64,000 bases of DNA from Novosphingobium sp. FSW06-99 (GCF_001519065.1 NZ_KQ954251.1:434001-498000), one strand, 5' to 3'; counted from the first letter of the stretch, positions 17,340 through 26,319 are shown. The notes: generated by a model not told the origin, from the sequence alone. A program made the numbers and translations.

Positions 17340-18593
17340 ATGCGCTATTCGATCGTGCAACTTGCCGCCCAGGCACTGCAACGCCATCGCGGCTGGCAAC
17401 CGGCATGGCGCGATGCGGCCCCGCGCGACGGCTATGACGTGGTGATTGTCGGCGGCGGCGGCCATGGCCTCGCCACCGCGTGGTATCTGGCCAAAGTGCA
17501 CGGGATCACCAATGTCGCGGTGATCGAACGCGGCTGGATCGGCGGCGGCAATGCCGGGCGCAACACTACCATCATCCGATCGAACTATGGCCTGCCCGGC
17601 AATGAACCGTTCTACGAATGGTCGATGAAGCTGTGGGAAGGGCTGGAACAGGATCTGAACTACAACGCGATGGTCAGCCAGCGCGGCGTGCTCAATCTCT
17701 ATCATTCCGATCCGCAGCGCGATGCCTATGCCAGGCGGGGCAATGCCATGCGCATGCACGGTGTCGATGCCGAATTGCTGAACGCCGATGCGGTGCGCAA
17801 GATGGCGCCGTTTCTCGATTTCGACAATGCGCGCTTCCCGATCCAGGGCGGCCTGTTGCAGGCTCGCGGCGGCACCGCGCGCCACGATGCGGTTAACTGG
17901 GGCTATGCCCGCGCGGCCTCTGCACTGGGGGTCGACATCATCCAGAATTGCGAAGTGACCGGCTTTGTGCGCGATACCAGCGGCACAGTGACGGGTGTCG
18001 AAACCAGTCGCGGCACGATCCTGGCGGGCAAAGTCGGGCTGGCCGTGGCAGGCATGACCAGCCATGTCGCAGCGATGGCCGGGCTGCGCCTGCCGATCGA
18101 AAGCCATGTCCTGCAGGCGTTCGTGTCCGAAGGGCTGAAACCGCTGATCCCCGGTGTGATCACGTTTGGCGCGGGGCATTTCTATGTCAGCCAGTCGGAC
18201 AAAGGCGGGCTGGTGTTCGGCGGCGATATCGACGGCTACAATTCCTATGCCCAGCGCGGCAATCTGCCGGTGGTGGAGGACGTGTGCGAAGGCGGCATGG
18301 CGCTGATGCCGATGATCGGCCGGGTGCGCCTGTTGCGCAGTTGGGGCGGGATCATGGACATGAGCTTTGACGGGTCGCCGATCATCGACCACACCCCGGT
18401 GGCGGGCCTCTATCTCAACGCCGGGTGGTGCTATGGCGGGTTCAAGGCAACGCCCGCCTCGGGCTGGTGCTTTGCGCATCTGCTGGCCACCGACAGCCCG
18501 CACGAAACCGCCACAGCCTATCGGCTCGACCGGTTCCGCACCGGGCACGTGATCGATGAGAAGGGCGTTGGCGCCCAAGCTAACCTTCACTGA
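17340..18593 (+). CDS. mgdA: N-methylglutamate dehydrogenase subunit A (SoxB-like)
   Basis: 417 residues, homologous in pattern to the beta subunit of heterotetrameric sarcosine oxidase. It begins MRYSIVQLAAQAL and has the FAD-binding motif DVVIVGGGGHGLATAWYL near 36-53 and a DAO-type fold. The four-gene order beta-delta-alpha-gamma is that of both soxBDAG and mgdABCD. I choose mgd because mgsABC and gmaS follow on the same strand and a whole trimethylamine pathway surrounds it. In that role it oxidises N-methylglutamate to glutamate and passes the methyl carbon to tetrahydrofolate or releases formaldehyde. The start at 17340 has AAGGG about 9 bases upstream. Sarcosine oxidase remains an alternative that assay could decide. 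Confidence 0.85.
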   Translation: MRYSIVQLAAQALQRHRGWQPAWRDAAPRDGYDVVIVGGGGHGLATAWYLAKVHGITNVAVIERGWIGGGNAGRNTTIIRSNYGLPGNEPFYEWSMKLWEGLEQDLNYNAMVSQRGVLNLYHSDPQRDAYARRGNAMRMHGVDAELLNADAVRKMAPFLDFDNARFPIQGGLLQARGGTARHDAVNWGYARAASALGVDIIQNCEVTGFVRDTSGTVTGVETSRGTILAGKVGLAVAGMTSHVAAMAGLRLPIESHVLQAFVSEGLKPLIPGVITFGAGHFYVSQSDKGGLVFGGDIDGYNSYAQRGNLPVVEDVCEGGMALMPMIGRVRLLRSWGGIMDMSFDGSPIIDHTPVAGLYLNAGWCYGGFKATPASGWCFAHLLATDSPHETATAYRLDRFRTGHVIDEKGVGAQANLH

Positions 18594-18622
18594 AAGCCAA
18601 TCTGCACTGAGGAGCGTTCCGC

Positions 18623-18883
18623 ATGCGCATTCCCTGTCCGTTCTGCGGATCGCGCGATTCGCGTGAATTCGTCTCGCGCGGCGATGCCGCCCCGGTGCGC
18701 CCGGCGGGCGACGATGCCGAGGCGATGTTCGACTATGTCTACTTGCGCGACAACCCGGCGGGCCTGTTCGAAGAACTGTGGTATCATGCGCAGGGGTGCC
18801 GCAACTGGCTGCGCGTGGAACGCAACACGCGCGATCACACCATTGTCGGCGCACGGCTGGCCCGGCCGGAGCGCGCGGCATGA
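18623..18883 (+). CDS. mgdB: N-methylglutamate dehydrogenase subunit B (SoxD-like)
   Basis: A small 86-residue protein with the zinc-binding pattern of sarcosine oxidase delta: CPFCGSR near residue 5 and HAQGCRNW near residue 55, plus the family phrase VYLRDNPAG. It is a structural zinc subunit at the interface of the large subunits. A ribosome site GAGG lies upstream of the ATG. Its stop overlaps the start of the next gene by 4 bp (ATGA), giving coupled synthesis of the complex. Confidence 0.85.
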   Translation: MRIPCPFCGSRDSREFVSRGDAAPVRPAGDDAEAMFDYVYLRDNPAGLFEELWYHAQGCRNWLRVERNTRDHTIVGARLARPERAA

Positions 18884-21852
18884 CCGGTCAACCGTTCCGC
18901 CTGCCGCACGGCGGCCTGATCGACCGCCTGCACACGCTGTCGTTCCGCTTTGACGGCAAGGCCTATCTTGGCCATCCCGGCGACACGCTGGCCTCGGCGC
19001 TGCTGGCCAACGGGGTGCGGCTGTTCGGGCGCAGTTTCAAATATCACCGCCCGCGCGGTGTGCTGACAGCGGGCAGCGAGGAACCCAACGCGCTGGTCAC
19101 CTTGCGCAGCGGCGCGCGTGCCGAACCCAACACGCGGGCCACCACGATCGAACTGTTCGACGGGCTGGAGGCGACCAGCCAGAACCGCTGGCCCAGCCTC
19201 GGGCTTGACCTGATGGCAATCAACCAGGTGTTTGCCCCGCTGTTCGTCGCCGGGTTCTACTACAAGACCTTCATGTGGCCGGCCAAAGCCTGGGAAAAGC
19301 TGTATGAACCGGTGATCCGCCGCGCCGCAGGGCTTGGCGCGGTGTCGGGGCTGGAAGATCCCGATCACTACGAACATGACCACGCGTTCTGCGATCTGCT
19401 GGTGGTTGGTGCCGGGCCCGCCGGGCTGGTTGCCGCGCTCGATGCGGGCCGCGCGGGGCTGCGCGTGGTGCTGGCCGACGAAAACCCGCTGGCCGGCGGG
19501 CATCTGCTGTCGGAACGCGCCGGGTTGGGCGGCCTTGGCGGTGCGCAATGGGCGGCGATGGCGATGGCCGAACTTGCCGCGATGCCGCACGTGCGGTTGC
19601 TGATGCGCACCACCGTGTTTGGCCGGTTCGACGATGGCGAACATGGCGCGATCGAGCAAGTGGCCGACCATCTGCCCGTCCCGCGCCCCGGCCAACCGCG
19701 CCAGCGGCTGTGGAAAATCGTCGCCCGCCGCGCGATCCTGGCCACCGGCGCGACCGAGCGCCCGATCGTGTTCGACGGCAACGATCGCCCCGGCGTGATG
19801 CTTGCCTCGGCGGTGTCGACGTATTGCCTGCGCTATGGCGTGGCGCCCGGACGCCGCGCGGTGGTGTTCACCGCCACCGACAGCGGCTGGACCACCGCGC
19901 ACGATCTGCTGGCCGCGGGGATCACGCTGGTCGCGGTGATCGACACGCGCAGCGTCGTGACCGACGCGCTGGCAGCGCCCGTGCGCGCTGTCGGGGTGCA
20001 GGTGCTGACCGGCGGGCAGATCATCGCCGCCAAAGGCAGCCCGCTCACCTCGATCGAGGCACGCGATGGCACCGGGCGCACGCACCGTTTTGCCGCCGAC
20101 CTGCTGGCGGTGGCGGGGGGCTGGAACCCGCAGATCGCGCTGGCCGCGCATCTCGGCCACAAACCGGCCTGGCGCGCCGACATCGCGGCCTATGTGCCGG
20201 GCGATACCCCGCCCGGGCTCGACGCTGCAGGTGCAGCCGAAGGCCGGTTCGGGCTGGGCGATATCCTGGCCTCTGGGCGCCGCGCTGCGATCGATGCGGC
20301 GCAGACGCTGGGGCGGACGATCAACCCCTCTCCCCTGCCCCATGCAGAAAACACCCCCCACGCGGTCAGCGCGGTGTGGGCCAGCGGCCCGTGCAAGGCC
20401 AAGGCCTTTGTCGATTTTCAGCACGACGTCACCGCCAGCGACATCACGCTGGCCGTGCGCGAAGGTTTTACCAGCGTTGAACATCTCAAACGCTATACCA
20501 CGCTCGGCATGGCCACCGATCAGGGCCGCGTCGGGCAAGTCAACGGCCACGGCCTGCTGGCCGCCGCGACCGGGCGCGCATTGGCCGAAACCGGCACGAT
20601 CCGTGCGCGGCCCCCAGTGGTGCCGGTGGCCATCGGTGCGTTTGGCGGGCATCATCGCGGGCGCCACTTCCGCCCCGAACGCCGCACCGCCAGCCATGAC
20701 TGGGCCGCAGCGCACGGCACGGTATTTGTCGACGCCGGGCAATGGAAACGTGCCCAGTGGTTTTCCCTGCCGCATGAAACCGACTGGCGTCAGTCGGTCG
20801 ATCGCGAGGTCAGCGCCACGCGCGGCGGTGTCGGGCTGTGCGATGTCTCGACTTTGGGCAAGATCGAACTGGCCGGGCCCGATGTCGGCACGCTGCTCGA
20901 CCGGCTCTATATCAACATGTTTTCGACGCTGCCGGTGGGCAAGGCGCGCTATGGCGTGATGCTGCGCGAAGACGGGCTGGTGTTCGATGACGGCACGGTC
21001 ACGCGGATCGCCGATGATCGCTGGTTCATGACCACCACCACCGCCAATGCCGCGCCGGTGATGCGCCACATCGATTTCGCCCGGCAAGTGCTGTGGCCCG
21101 ATCTGGACGTGGCGGCGGTTTCGGTGACCGAACAATGGGCGACATATGCGATTGCCGGGCCGCGTTCGCGCGATCTGCTGACCGCCGCGCTGCCTGATCT
21201 CGACGTGTCGAACGCCGCGCTGCCCTACATGGGCGCAACCACCTTGCGCTGGCGCGGCCATGCTGCACGGCTCTATCGCCTGTCGTTTTCGGGCGAGCTG
21301 GCCTATGAACTGAGCGTGCCCGCGCGGCTTGGCGCGGCGCTGGTCGAGCATCTGTTTGCTGTCGGCGCGGCGTTCGGCCTGATCGCCTATGGCACCGAGG
21401 CGCTGGGCGTGATGCGCATCGAAAAGGGCCATCCGGCGGGCAACGAACTGAACGGATGGACCACCGCGACCGACCTCGGGATGGGCCGCATGGCCTCGAC
21501 CAAAAAGGACTATATCGGGCGGATCATGGCGGCCCGGCCCGCGCTGGTCGATCCCGCACGGCCACGGCTGGTCGGGCTGCGGCCGGTCGATGGCGCATCG
21601 GCGATCCGCGCGGGCGGGCATCTGCTGCGGCCCGGCGCGGCACCAGTGGCGGCCAACGACGAAGGCTTTGTCACATCGGCGTGTTTTTCGCCCACGCTCG
21701 GCCATCCGATCGCGCTGGCACTGCTTGCCCACGGGGCGCAGCGACATGGCGAAGAGGTGGTCGTCCACGATCCCGTGCGCGGGGCCGATGTGCGCGCGCT
21801 GGTGTGCGATCCGGTGTTCCACGATCCGGCGGGGGAGAAGCTGCGTGGCTGA
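18880..21852 (+). CDS. mgdC: N-methylglutamate dehydrogenase subunit C (SoxA-like)
   Basis: 990 residues, the usual size of the alpha subunit. It has an N-terminal ferredoxin-like fold without iron-binding cysteines (GHPGDTLASALLANGVRL), a dinucleotide-binding domain (LLVVGAGPAGLVAALDAG near 170-187), and a C-terminal GcvT-type folate-binding domain (about 600-990; KGHPAGNELNGWTT near 850, a conserved late-GcvT motif). In the complex it binds NAD and tetrahydrofolate and channels the methyl carbon removed by subunit A. The start ATG at 18880 overlaps the mgdB stop. A longer in-frame reading from 18778 would duplicate mgdB sequence in another frame and is rejected. Confidence 0.88.
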   Translation: MTGQPFRLPHGGLIDRLHTLSFRFDGKAYLGHPGDTLASALLANGVRLFGRSFKYHRPRGVLTAGSEEPNALVTLRSGARAEPNTRATTIELFDGLEATSQNRWPSLGLDLMAINQVFAPLFVAGFYYKTFMWPAKAWEKLYEPVIRRAAGLGAVSGLEDPDHYEHDHAFCDLLVVGAGPAGLVAALDAGRAGLRVVLADENPLAGGHLLSERAGLGGLGGAQWAAMAMAELAAMPHVRLLMRTTVFGRFDDGEHGAIEQVADHLPVPRPGQPRQRLWKIVARRAILATGATERPIVFDGNDRPGVMLASAVSTYCLRYGVAPGRRAVVFTATDSGWTTAHDLLAAGITLVAVIDTRSVVTDALAAPVRAVGVQVLTGGQIIAAKGSPLTSIEARDGTGRTHRFAADLLAVAGGWNPQIALAAHLGHKPAWRADIAAYVPGDTPPGLDAAGAAEGRFGLGDILASGRRAAIDAAQTLGRTINPSPLPHAENTPHAVSAVWASGPCKAKAFVDFQHDVTASDITLAVREGFTSVEHLKRYTTLGMATDQGRVGQVNGHGLLAAATGRALAETGTIRARPPVVPVAIGAFGGHHRGRHFRPERRTASHDWAAAHGTVFVDAGQWKRAQWFSLPHETDWRQSVDREVSATRGGVGLCDVSTLGKIELAGPDVGTLLDRLYINMFSTLPVGKARYGVMLREDGLVFDDGTVTRIADDRWFMTTTTANAAPVMRHIDFARQVLWPDLDVAAVSVTEQWATYAIAGPRSRDLLTAALPDLDVSNAALPYMGATTLRWRGHAARLYRLSFSGELAYELSVPARLGAALVEHLFAVGAAFGLIAYGTEALGVMRIEKGHPAGNELNGWTTATDLGMGRMASTKKDYIGRIMAARPALVDPARPRLVGLRPVDGASAIRAGGHLLRPGAAPVAANDEGFVTSACFSPTLGHPIALALLAHGAQRHGEEVVVHDPVRGADVRALVCDPVFHDPAGEKLRG

Positions 21853-22294
21853 TATTGCGCTGATCGAACAGACCGGGTTTGGCCTGGCCAGCGTCATTGC
21901 GCATGGCGGGGCCGCATTCGACATCGATGGATTGTGGCCCGTGGCGCCCGGCCAGTGGTTGGCCTATGCCGATGTCGCATCGCCCGACTGGGCCGAACGG
22001 CTGGCTGATGGCTTGGCCGGGCGTGCCACGGTGATCGACCAGTCGAGCGCCTATGTCCTGTGGCTTGTCATCGGCACCGATGCGCAGCGCCTGCTGCAAA
22101 AGGGATTGCCGGTCGATCTGACCACGCTGGTGCCCGGCGCGGCGGTGGTCAGCGTGATCGCGCATATCGGCGTGATCGTCCATTGCCCTGCGCCAGACCA
22201 TTACCACCTCGCGGTTTTCCGCAGTTTTGCCCACAGTTTCCGCGACTGGCTGCAAGCCGGCGTCGCGGCGCTTCAGGAAGATACCCACGCATGA
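21845..22294 (+). CDS. mgdD: N-methylglutamate dehydrogenase subunit D (SoxG-like)
   Basis: 149 residues starting with GTG and overlapping mgdC by 8 bp, with GGAG 7 bases upstream. The pattern is that of sarcosine oxidase gamma (DQSSAYVLWLVIGTDAQRLLQKG, then HIGVIVH and a terminal FAHSFRDWL), a GcvT-like fold lacking catalytic function that packs against the alpha subunit. The weak primary conservation is normal for this subunit. Its stop overlaps the purU start by 4 bp, so five genes from mgdA to purU form one transcription unit. Confidence 0.8.
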   Translation: MADIALIEQTGFGLASVIAHGGAAFDIDGLWPVAPGQWLAYADVASPDWAERLADGLAGRATVIDQSSAYVLWLVIGTDAQRLLQKGLPVDLTTLVPGAAVVSVIAHIGVIVHCPAPDHYHLAVFRSFAHSFRDWLQAGVAALQEDTHA

Positions 22295-23145
22295 CCGAAT
22301 ATCTGCTGACCCTGTCCTGCCGCAACCAGCCCGGCATCGTCGCTGCAATCGCCACCACCATCTTCAACCACGGCGGCAATATTACCGAAGCCTCGCAATA
22401 CGACGATGCGGCGGCCAACCACTTTTTCATGCGGCTGGTGTTTGCTGTCGATGACGGCAGCGACGCCGATGCGATCGGGCGCGATCTGGGCGCGATTGCC
22501 GAACGCTTTGCGATGACGTGGCAATGGCGGCGGCGCGATGCCTTGCAAAAAGTGCTGCTGCTGGTCAGCAAGTTCGACCACTGCCTGGTCGATCTGCTCT
22601 ATCGCCTGAAAATGGGCGAAATCGCGATGGATGTGGTGGGCGTGGTGTCCAACCATCCGCGCGAGGCGCTTGGCGATGTCAATCTGGGCGCGATCCCGTT
22701 CCACCATTTGCCCGTCACGCGCGATACCAAGTCTGCGCAAGAGGCGCAGATCCGCGCCATCGTCACCGAAACCGGCGCCGAACTGGTGGTGCTGGCGCGC
22801 TATATGCAGATCTTGTCGGACGAGATGGCGGCCTGGCTGTCGGGGCGCTGCATCAATATCCACCATTCGTTCCTGCCCGGCTTCAAGGGCGCCAAGCCGT
22901 ACCATCAGGCGCACGAGCGCGGGGTAAAGCTGATCGGCGCAACCGCCCATTACGTGACGGGTGATCTCGACGAAGGCCCGATCATCGAACAGGATGTCGA
23001 ACGTATCACCCACGCCGACAGCGCCGAGGATCTGGTGCGCAAGGGCCGCGATATCGAACGCCGCGTGCTGGCGCGCGCTGTGCAATTGCACCTCGATGGC
23101 CGCAGCCTGCTGCACGGGCACAAGACGGTGGTGTTCCGGGATTAG
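22291..23145 (+). CDS. purU: Formyltetrahydrofolate deformylase
   Basis: 284 residues. An N-terminal ACT domain (about 1-80; LLTLSCRNQPGIVAAIATTI) is followed by a formyltransferase-type catalytic domain with INIHHSFLPGFKGAKPYHQA and the Asp of YVTGDLDEGPII, giving the Asn-His-Asp hydrolase triad. PurU hydrolyses 10-formyl-THF to formate and THF. In methylated-amine clusters it recycles folate loaded by the demethylation steps, so formate dehydrogenase can harvest the electrons. It overlaps mgdD by 4 bp and is followed by an intrinsic terminator. A purine role is less likely in this context. Confidence 0.93.
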   Translation: MTEYLLTLSCRNQPGIVAAIATTIFNHGGNITEASQYDDAAANHFFMRLVFAVDDGSDADAIGRDLGAIAERFAMTWQWRRRDALQKVLLLVSKFDHCLVDLLYRLKMGEIAMDVVGVVSNHPREALGDVNLGAIPFHHLPVTRDTKSAQEAQIRAIVTETGAELVVLARYMQILSDEMAAWLSGRCINIHHSFLPGFKGAKPYHQAHERGVKLIGATAHYVTGDLDEGPIIEQDVERITHADSAEDLVRKGRDIERRVLARAVQLHLDGRSLLHGHKTVVFRD

Positions 23146-23162
23146 GATCAAGAGTTGACTCG

Positions 23163-23185
23163 AAACGCGCGAAAGGGCGCGTTTT
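23163..23185 (+). terminator. Intrinsic terminator after purU
   Basis: The stem AAACGCGC / GCGCGTTT with a 6-base loop ends in a run of four T, 18 bases after the purU stop. It should end the mgdABCD-purU transcript, so mgsABC-gmaS would need its own promoter. Confidence 0.75.
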
Positions 23186-23276
23186 GAAGTCGGCACCGGC
23201 CCGCTCCCCCGCCCGACCACCCATAGGATACCTATAGTAGGGTGGTCGGGCGGGGGAGCGGGCCGGTGCCGACTTC
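23186..23276. repeat. Perfect 37-bp inverted repeat (91-nt palindromic element)
   Basis: The left arm 23186-23222 and right arm 23240-23276 are exact reverse complements over 37 bases, separated by a 17-base spacer that itself contains ATAGG-ATA-CCTAT. The arms are very GC-rich. It sits between an intrinsic terminator and a third small hairpin (23276-23295). Such long perfect arms without an ORF suggest a palindromic mobile or dispersed element (REP/MITE-like) or an exceptionally stable terminator. No target duplication was recognised. Confidence 0.85.
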
Positions 23277-23295
23277 CCGACACGACAGTGTCGGG
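23276..23295. repeat. Third hairpin downstream of the large palindrome
   Basis: CCCGACAC (23276-23283), loop GACA, GTGTCGGG (23288-23295): a perfect 8-bp stem directly abutting the 37-bp inverted repeat. It may belong to the same element. Confidence 0.6.
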
Positions 23296-23346
23296 TCAGA
23301 CACTCACGCAAAAATATTCCTCTTGGGAAATTCCGTTTCTTCGTGA

Positions 23347-23376
23347 TTGACACACTCCCGATCCGCAGACTATCCC
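23347..23376 (+). promoter_or_regulatory. Candidate promoter for mgsABC-gmaS
   Basis: TTGACA at 23347-23352 is followed after 17-18 bases by CTATCC/TATCCC. It lies about 35 bp before mgsA and downstream of the terminator and palindrome, with an AT-rich box (AAAAATATTCC, 23310-23320) just upstream. The -35 match is good and the -10 match is weak. Confidence 0.4.
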
Positions 23377-23405
23377 GAAGGCAGACGATCTGGAGAATCT
23401 CAGCC

Positions 23406-24281
23406 ATGTGCGGAATTGTCGGCCTGTTTCTGAAGGACCCTGCGCTGGAGCCGGAACTCGGCCGCCTGCTGGCGGACATGCTGGTCGTGATGACCAGTCG
23501 CGGGCCCGACAGCGCAGGCTTTGCGGTCTATGGCCATGGCGAAGCCGAACACCTGAAAGTGACCGTGCGCGGCCCCCGGCTCGACGAAGTCGAGGCCGCA
23601 CTGGCGGACATTGCCACCGCAATCCGGCGCGATACGCACCTGGTGCTGTCGTTCCCGGTGTTTGCCGAGGAACAGGTGCGCGGCTGGCTGGCGCTCAACC
23701 GCCCCGATCTGGTGGTTACCGGCACCGGCAAGCGGATCGAATTGTACAAGGAAGTGGGCCTGCCGCGCCAGGTCGCCGATCGCTTTGCGCTGCCGGCGAT
23801 GCGCGGCACGCATGGCATCGGACACACCCGCATGGCCACCGAATCCGCCGTCACCACCGATGGCGCGCACCCCTTTTCAACCGGGCGCGACCAGTGCCTG
23901 GTGCACAACGGATCGCTGTCGAACCACCGTTCGCTGCGGCGCCAGCTCGAGCACGAAGGGCTGACATTCGCCACCGACAACGACAGCGAAGTGGCGGCGG
24001 GCTATATCAGTTGGCGCCTGCGTGAAGGCGACAGCCTGACCGCCGCGCTGGAGGCGGGGCTGGAAGATCTCGACGGGTTCTATACGTTCGTCATCGGCAC
24101 CGAAAACGGCTTTGCGGTGATGCGCGATCCGATTTCGTGCAAACCGGCGGTGATGGCCGAAACCGACCGCTATGTCGCGTTCGGGTCGGAATATCGCGCA
24201 CTGGTCGGCCTGCCCGGCATCGAGACCGCGCGCATATTCGAGCCCGAGCCCGCGCATGCCTATGTGTGGGAGCGTAACTGA
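23406..24281 (+). CDS. mgsA: N-methylglutamate synthase subunit A (glutamine amidotransferase-like)
   Basis: 291 residues of a class II glutamine amidotransferase-type domain. The start is certain because Met is followed directly by the catalytic Cys2 (MCGIVGLFL), exposed after Met removal. Other family motifs are GIGHTRMATES, DGAHPFS, LVHNGSLSNH and TDNDSEV. Homologous to GlxB and to the N-terminal domain of glutamate synthase. In the N-methylglutamate cycle the complex MgsABC transfers methylamine from gamma-glutamylmethylamide onto 2-oxoglutarate. GGAG lies about 11 bases upstream. The stop overlaps the mgsB start (TGATG). Confidence 0.88.
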   Translation: MCGIVGLFLKDPALEPELGRLLADMLVVMTSRGPDSAGFAVYGHGEAEHLKVTVRGPRLDEVEAALADIATAIRRDTHLVLSFPVFAEEQVRGWLALNRPDLVVTGTGKRIELYKEVGLPRQVADRFALPAMRGTHGIGHTRMATESAVTTDGAHPFSTGRDQCLVHNGSLSNHRSLRRQLEHEGLTFATDNDSEVAAGYISWRLREGDSLTAALEAGLEDLDGFYTFVIGTENGFAVMRDPISCKPAVMAETDRYVAFGSEYRALVGLPGIETARIFEPEPAHAYVWERN

Positions 24282-24967
24282 TGCCGGTGGTCGACCTTGC
24301 CGTCTCGTCAAAGCGGGATCTCAACGCCGCGCTGCACGCGCTGCCGGCCAACACCAACGAAACGCATTGGCACATCGCCAATCCCGACGGGGCGCATGCC
24401 CTGGCTGCCGGGGTCGATGCGCCGGTGACCATCGAAATCGACGGCCACGCGGGCTATTACTGCGCGGGGATGAACAGTCAGGCGACGATCGTCGTCAACG
24501 GCAATGTCGGCGTGGGCGTGGCCGAAAACATGATGTCGGGCCGCGTGCATGTGAAGGGCGATGCCAGCCAGGCGGCCGGCGCCACCGCGCACGGCGGATT
24601 GCTGGTGATCGACGGCAATGCCTCGGCACGCTGCGGCATTTCGATGAAGGGCGTCGATATCGTGGTCAAAGGCTCGATCGGGCCGATGTCGGCGTTCATG
24701 GCGCAGGCGGGCAATCTGGTCGTGCTGGGCGATGCGGGCGAAGCGCTGGGCGACAGCCTGTACGAAACGCGGATTTTCGTGCGCGGCGCGGTCAAGAGCC
24801 TCGGCGCGGATTGCATCGAAAAGGACTTGCGCCCCGAACACGAGGAAATCCTGGCGAAACTGCTGCACGAGGCGGGCGTCGAAGGGGTCAGCCCGACGGA
24901 ATTCCGCCGCTATGGCTCGGCGCGCGGGCTGTACAATTTTCACGTCGACAACGCCTCGGCCTACTGA
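24281..24967 (+). CDS. mgsB: N-methylglutamate synthase subunit B (GlxC-like, GltB C-terminal-like)
   Basis: 228 residues made of the Gly-rich right-handed beta-helix repeats seen in the C-terminal domain of glutamate synthase large subunit (GHAGYYCAGMNSQATIV, GNVGVGVAENMMSG, GNASARCGISMKG and so on). It is a structural subunit that scaffolds the amidotransferase and FMN subunits. It is fused to its partners in GltB but separate here, as in glxBCD and mgsABC operons. Its start shares one base with the mgsA stop; mgsC follows after 9 bp. Confidence 0.87.
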   Translation: MPVVDLAVSSKRDLNAALHALPANTNETHWHIANPDGAHALAAGVDAPVTIEIDGHAGYYCAGMNSQATIVVNGNVGVGVAENMMSGRVHVKGDASQAAGATAHGGLLVIDGNASARCGISMKGVDIVVKGSIGPMSAFMAQAGNLVVLGDAGEALGDSLYETRIFVRGAVKSLGADCIEKDLRPEHEEILAKLLHEAGVEGVSPTEFRRYGSARGLYNFHVDNASAY

Positions 24968-24976
24968 GGATCTGAA

Positions 24977-26305
24977 ATGGACAATTCGCACATTCCTCAG
25001 ACTTTGCCGCGCTTTTCCGCGACGTTCGATCCGCACACGCTGGCCGAAATCCGCCGCGCGGCAGCCACCGGGATCTATGACATTCGCGGCGGCGGCACCA
25101 AGCGCGCGCTGCCGCATTTTGACGATCTGCTGTTCCTCGGCGCCTCGGTGTCACGCTATCCGCTCGAAGGCTATCGCGAAAAGTGCGCCACCGATGTGTG
25201 GCTGGGCACGCGGTTCGCCAAGAAGCCGATCCATCTGAAAACCCCGATCACCATCGCAGGCATGAGCTTTGGCGCGCTGTCGGCGCAAGCCAAAGAGGCG
25301 CTGGGGCGCGGCGCGACGATCGCGGGAACCAGCACCACCACCGGTGACGGCGGGATGACGCCCGAAGAACGCGGCCAGTCGCAGACGCTGGTCTATCAAT
25401 ACCTGCCCAGCCGTTATGGCATGAACCCCGCCGATATCCGCAAGGCCGACGCGATCGAAGTGGTGATCGGCCAGGGGGCCAAGCCCGGCGGCGGCGGCAT
25501 GTTGCTGGGGCAGAAAATTTCCGACCGCGTGGCGGCGATGCGCACTTTGCCAAAGGGGATCGACCAGCGTTCGGCCTGTCGCCATCCCGACTGGACCGGG
25601 CCCGACGATCTGGAAATCAAGATCGAGGAACTGCGCGAGATCACCGACTGGGAAAAGCCGATCTATGTCAAAGTCGGTGCCACCCGGCCTTATTACGACG
25701 TGGCGCTGGCGGTGAAATCGGGTGCCGATGTGGTGGTGCTCGACGGCATGCAGGGCGGCACGGCGGCAACGCAGGACGTGTTCATCGAACATGTCGGCAT
25801 CCCCATTCTCGCCGCGATCCGCCCGGCGGTGCAGGCGCTTCAGGATCTGGGCATGCACCGCAAAGTGCAACTGATCGTGTCGGGCGGCATCCGCAACGGC
25901 GCCGATGTGGCCAAGGCGCTGGCGCTGGGCGCCGATGCGGTGGCGATCGGCACGGCGGCGCTGGTCGCGCTGGGCGACAACGACCCGCATCTTGAGGCCG
26001 AATACAACGCGCTGGGCACGACGGCGGGCGCCTATGACGACTGGCACGAAGGGCGCGATCCCGCCGGCATCACCACGCAGGACCCTGTACTGGCCGCGCG
26101 GCTCGATCCGGTGGCGGCGGGGCGGCGGCTGGCCAATTACCTCGCCGTGCTGACGCTTGAAGCGCAGACCATCGCGCGCGCTTGCGGCAAACGCCACTTG
26201 CACAATCTGGAACCTGAAGATCTGGTCGCACTGACCATCGAGGCGGCGGCAATGGCGCGCGTGCCCTTGGCGGGGACGAACTGGATACCGGGCCAACAAT
26301 TCTAA
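24977..26305 (+). CDS. mgsC: N-methylglutamate synthase subunit C (FMN-binding, GlxD-like)
   Basis: 442 residues of the glutamate-synthase FMN (TIM-barrel) domain: TITIAGMSFGALSAQAKEAL-type entry, TTTGDGGM, the phosphate-binding GGGGMLLGQKIS loop, YVKVGATRPYYDVALA, and GGIRNGADVAKALALGADAVAIG, all diagnostic. This subunit condenses the amine with 2-oxoglutarate and reduces the imine to N-methylglutamate. The ribosome site GAGGATCTGAA precedes the ATG. gmaS starts 14 bp downstream, consistent with a single mgsABC-gmaS operon. Confidence 0.9.
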   Translation: MDNSHIPQTLPRFSATFDPHTLAEIRRAAATGIYDIRGGGTKRALPHFDDLLFLGASVSRYPLEGYREKCATDVWLGTRFAKKPIHLKTPITIAGMSFGALSAQAKEALGRGATIAGTSTTTGDGGMTPEERGQSQTLVYQYLPSRYGMNPADIRKADAIEVVIGQGAKPGGGGMLLGQKISDRVAAMRTLPKGIDQRSACRHPDWTGPDDLEIKIEELREITDWEKPIYVKVGATRPYYDVALAVKSGADVVVLDGMQGGTAATQDVFIEHVGIPILAAIRPAVQALQDLGMHRKVQLIVSGGIRNGADVAKALALGADAVAIGTAALVALGDNDPHLEAEYNALGTTAGAYDDWHEGRDPAGITTQDPVLAARLDPVAAGRRLANYLAVLTLEAQTIARACGKRHLHNLEPEDLVALTIEAAAMARVPLAGTNWIPGQQF

Positions 26306-26319
26306 AAGAAAGCATCGGG

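Noticed and set aside
17340..22294. Sarcosine oxidase soxBDAG
   Set aside because: The subunits alone fit equally well, but the following mgsABC-gmaS genes and the trimethylamine genes make N-methylglutamate dehydrogenase the better reading. Kept as an alternative.
23186..23276. CRISPR or transposon-end interpretation of the 37-bp inverted repeat
   Set aside because: There is a single palindrome with no direct-repeat array, spacers, cas genes, transposase or visible target duplication.
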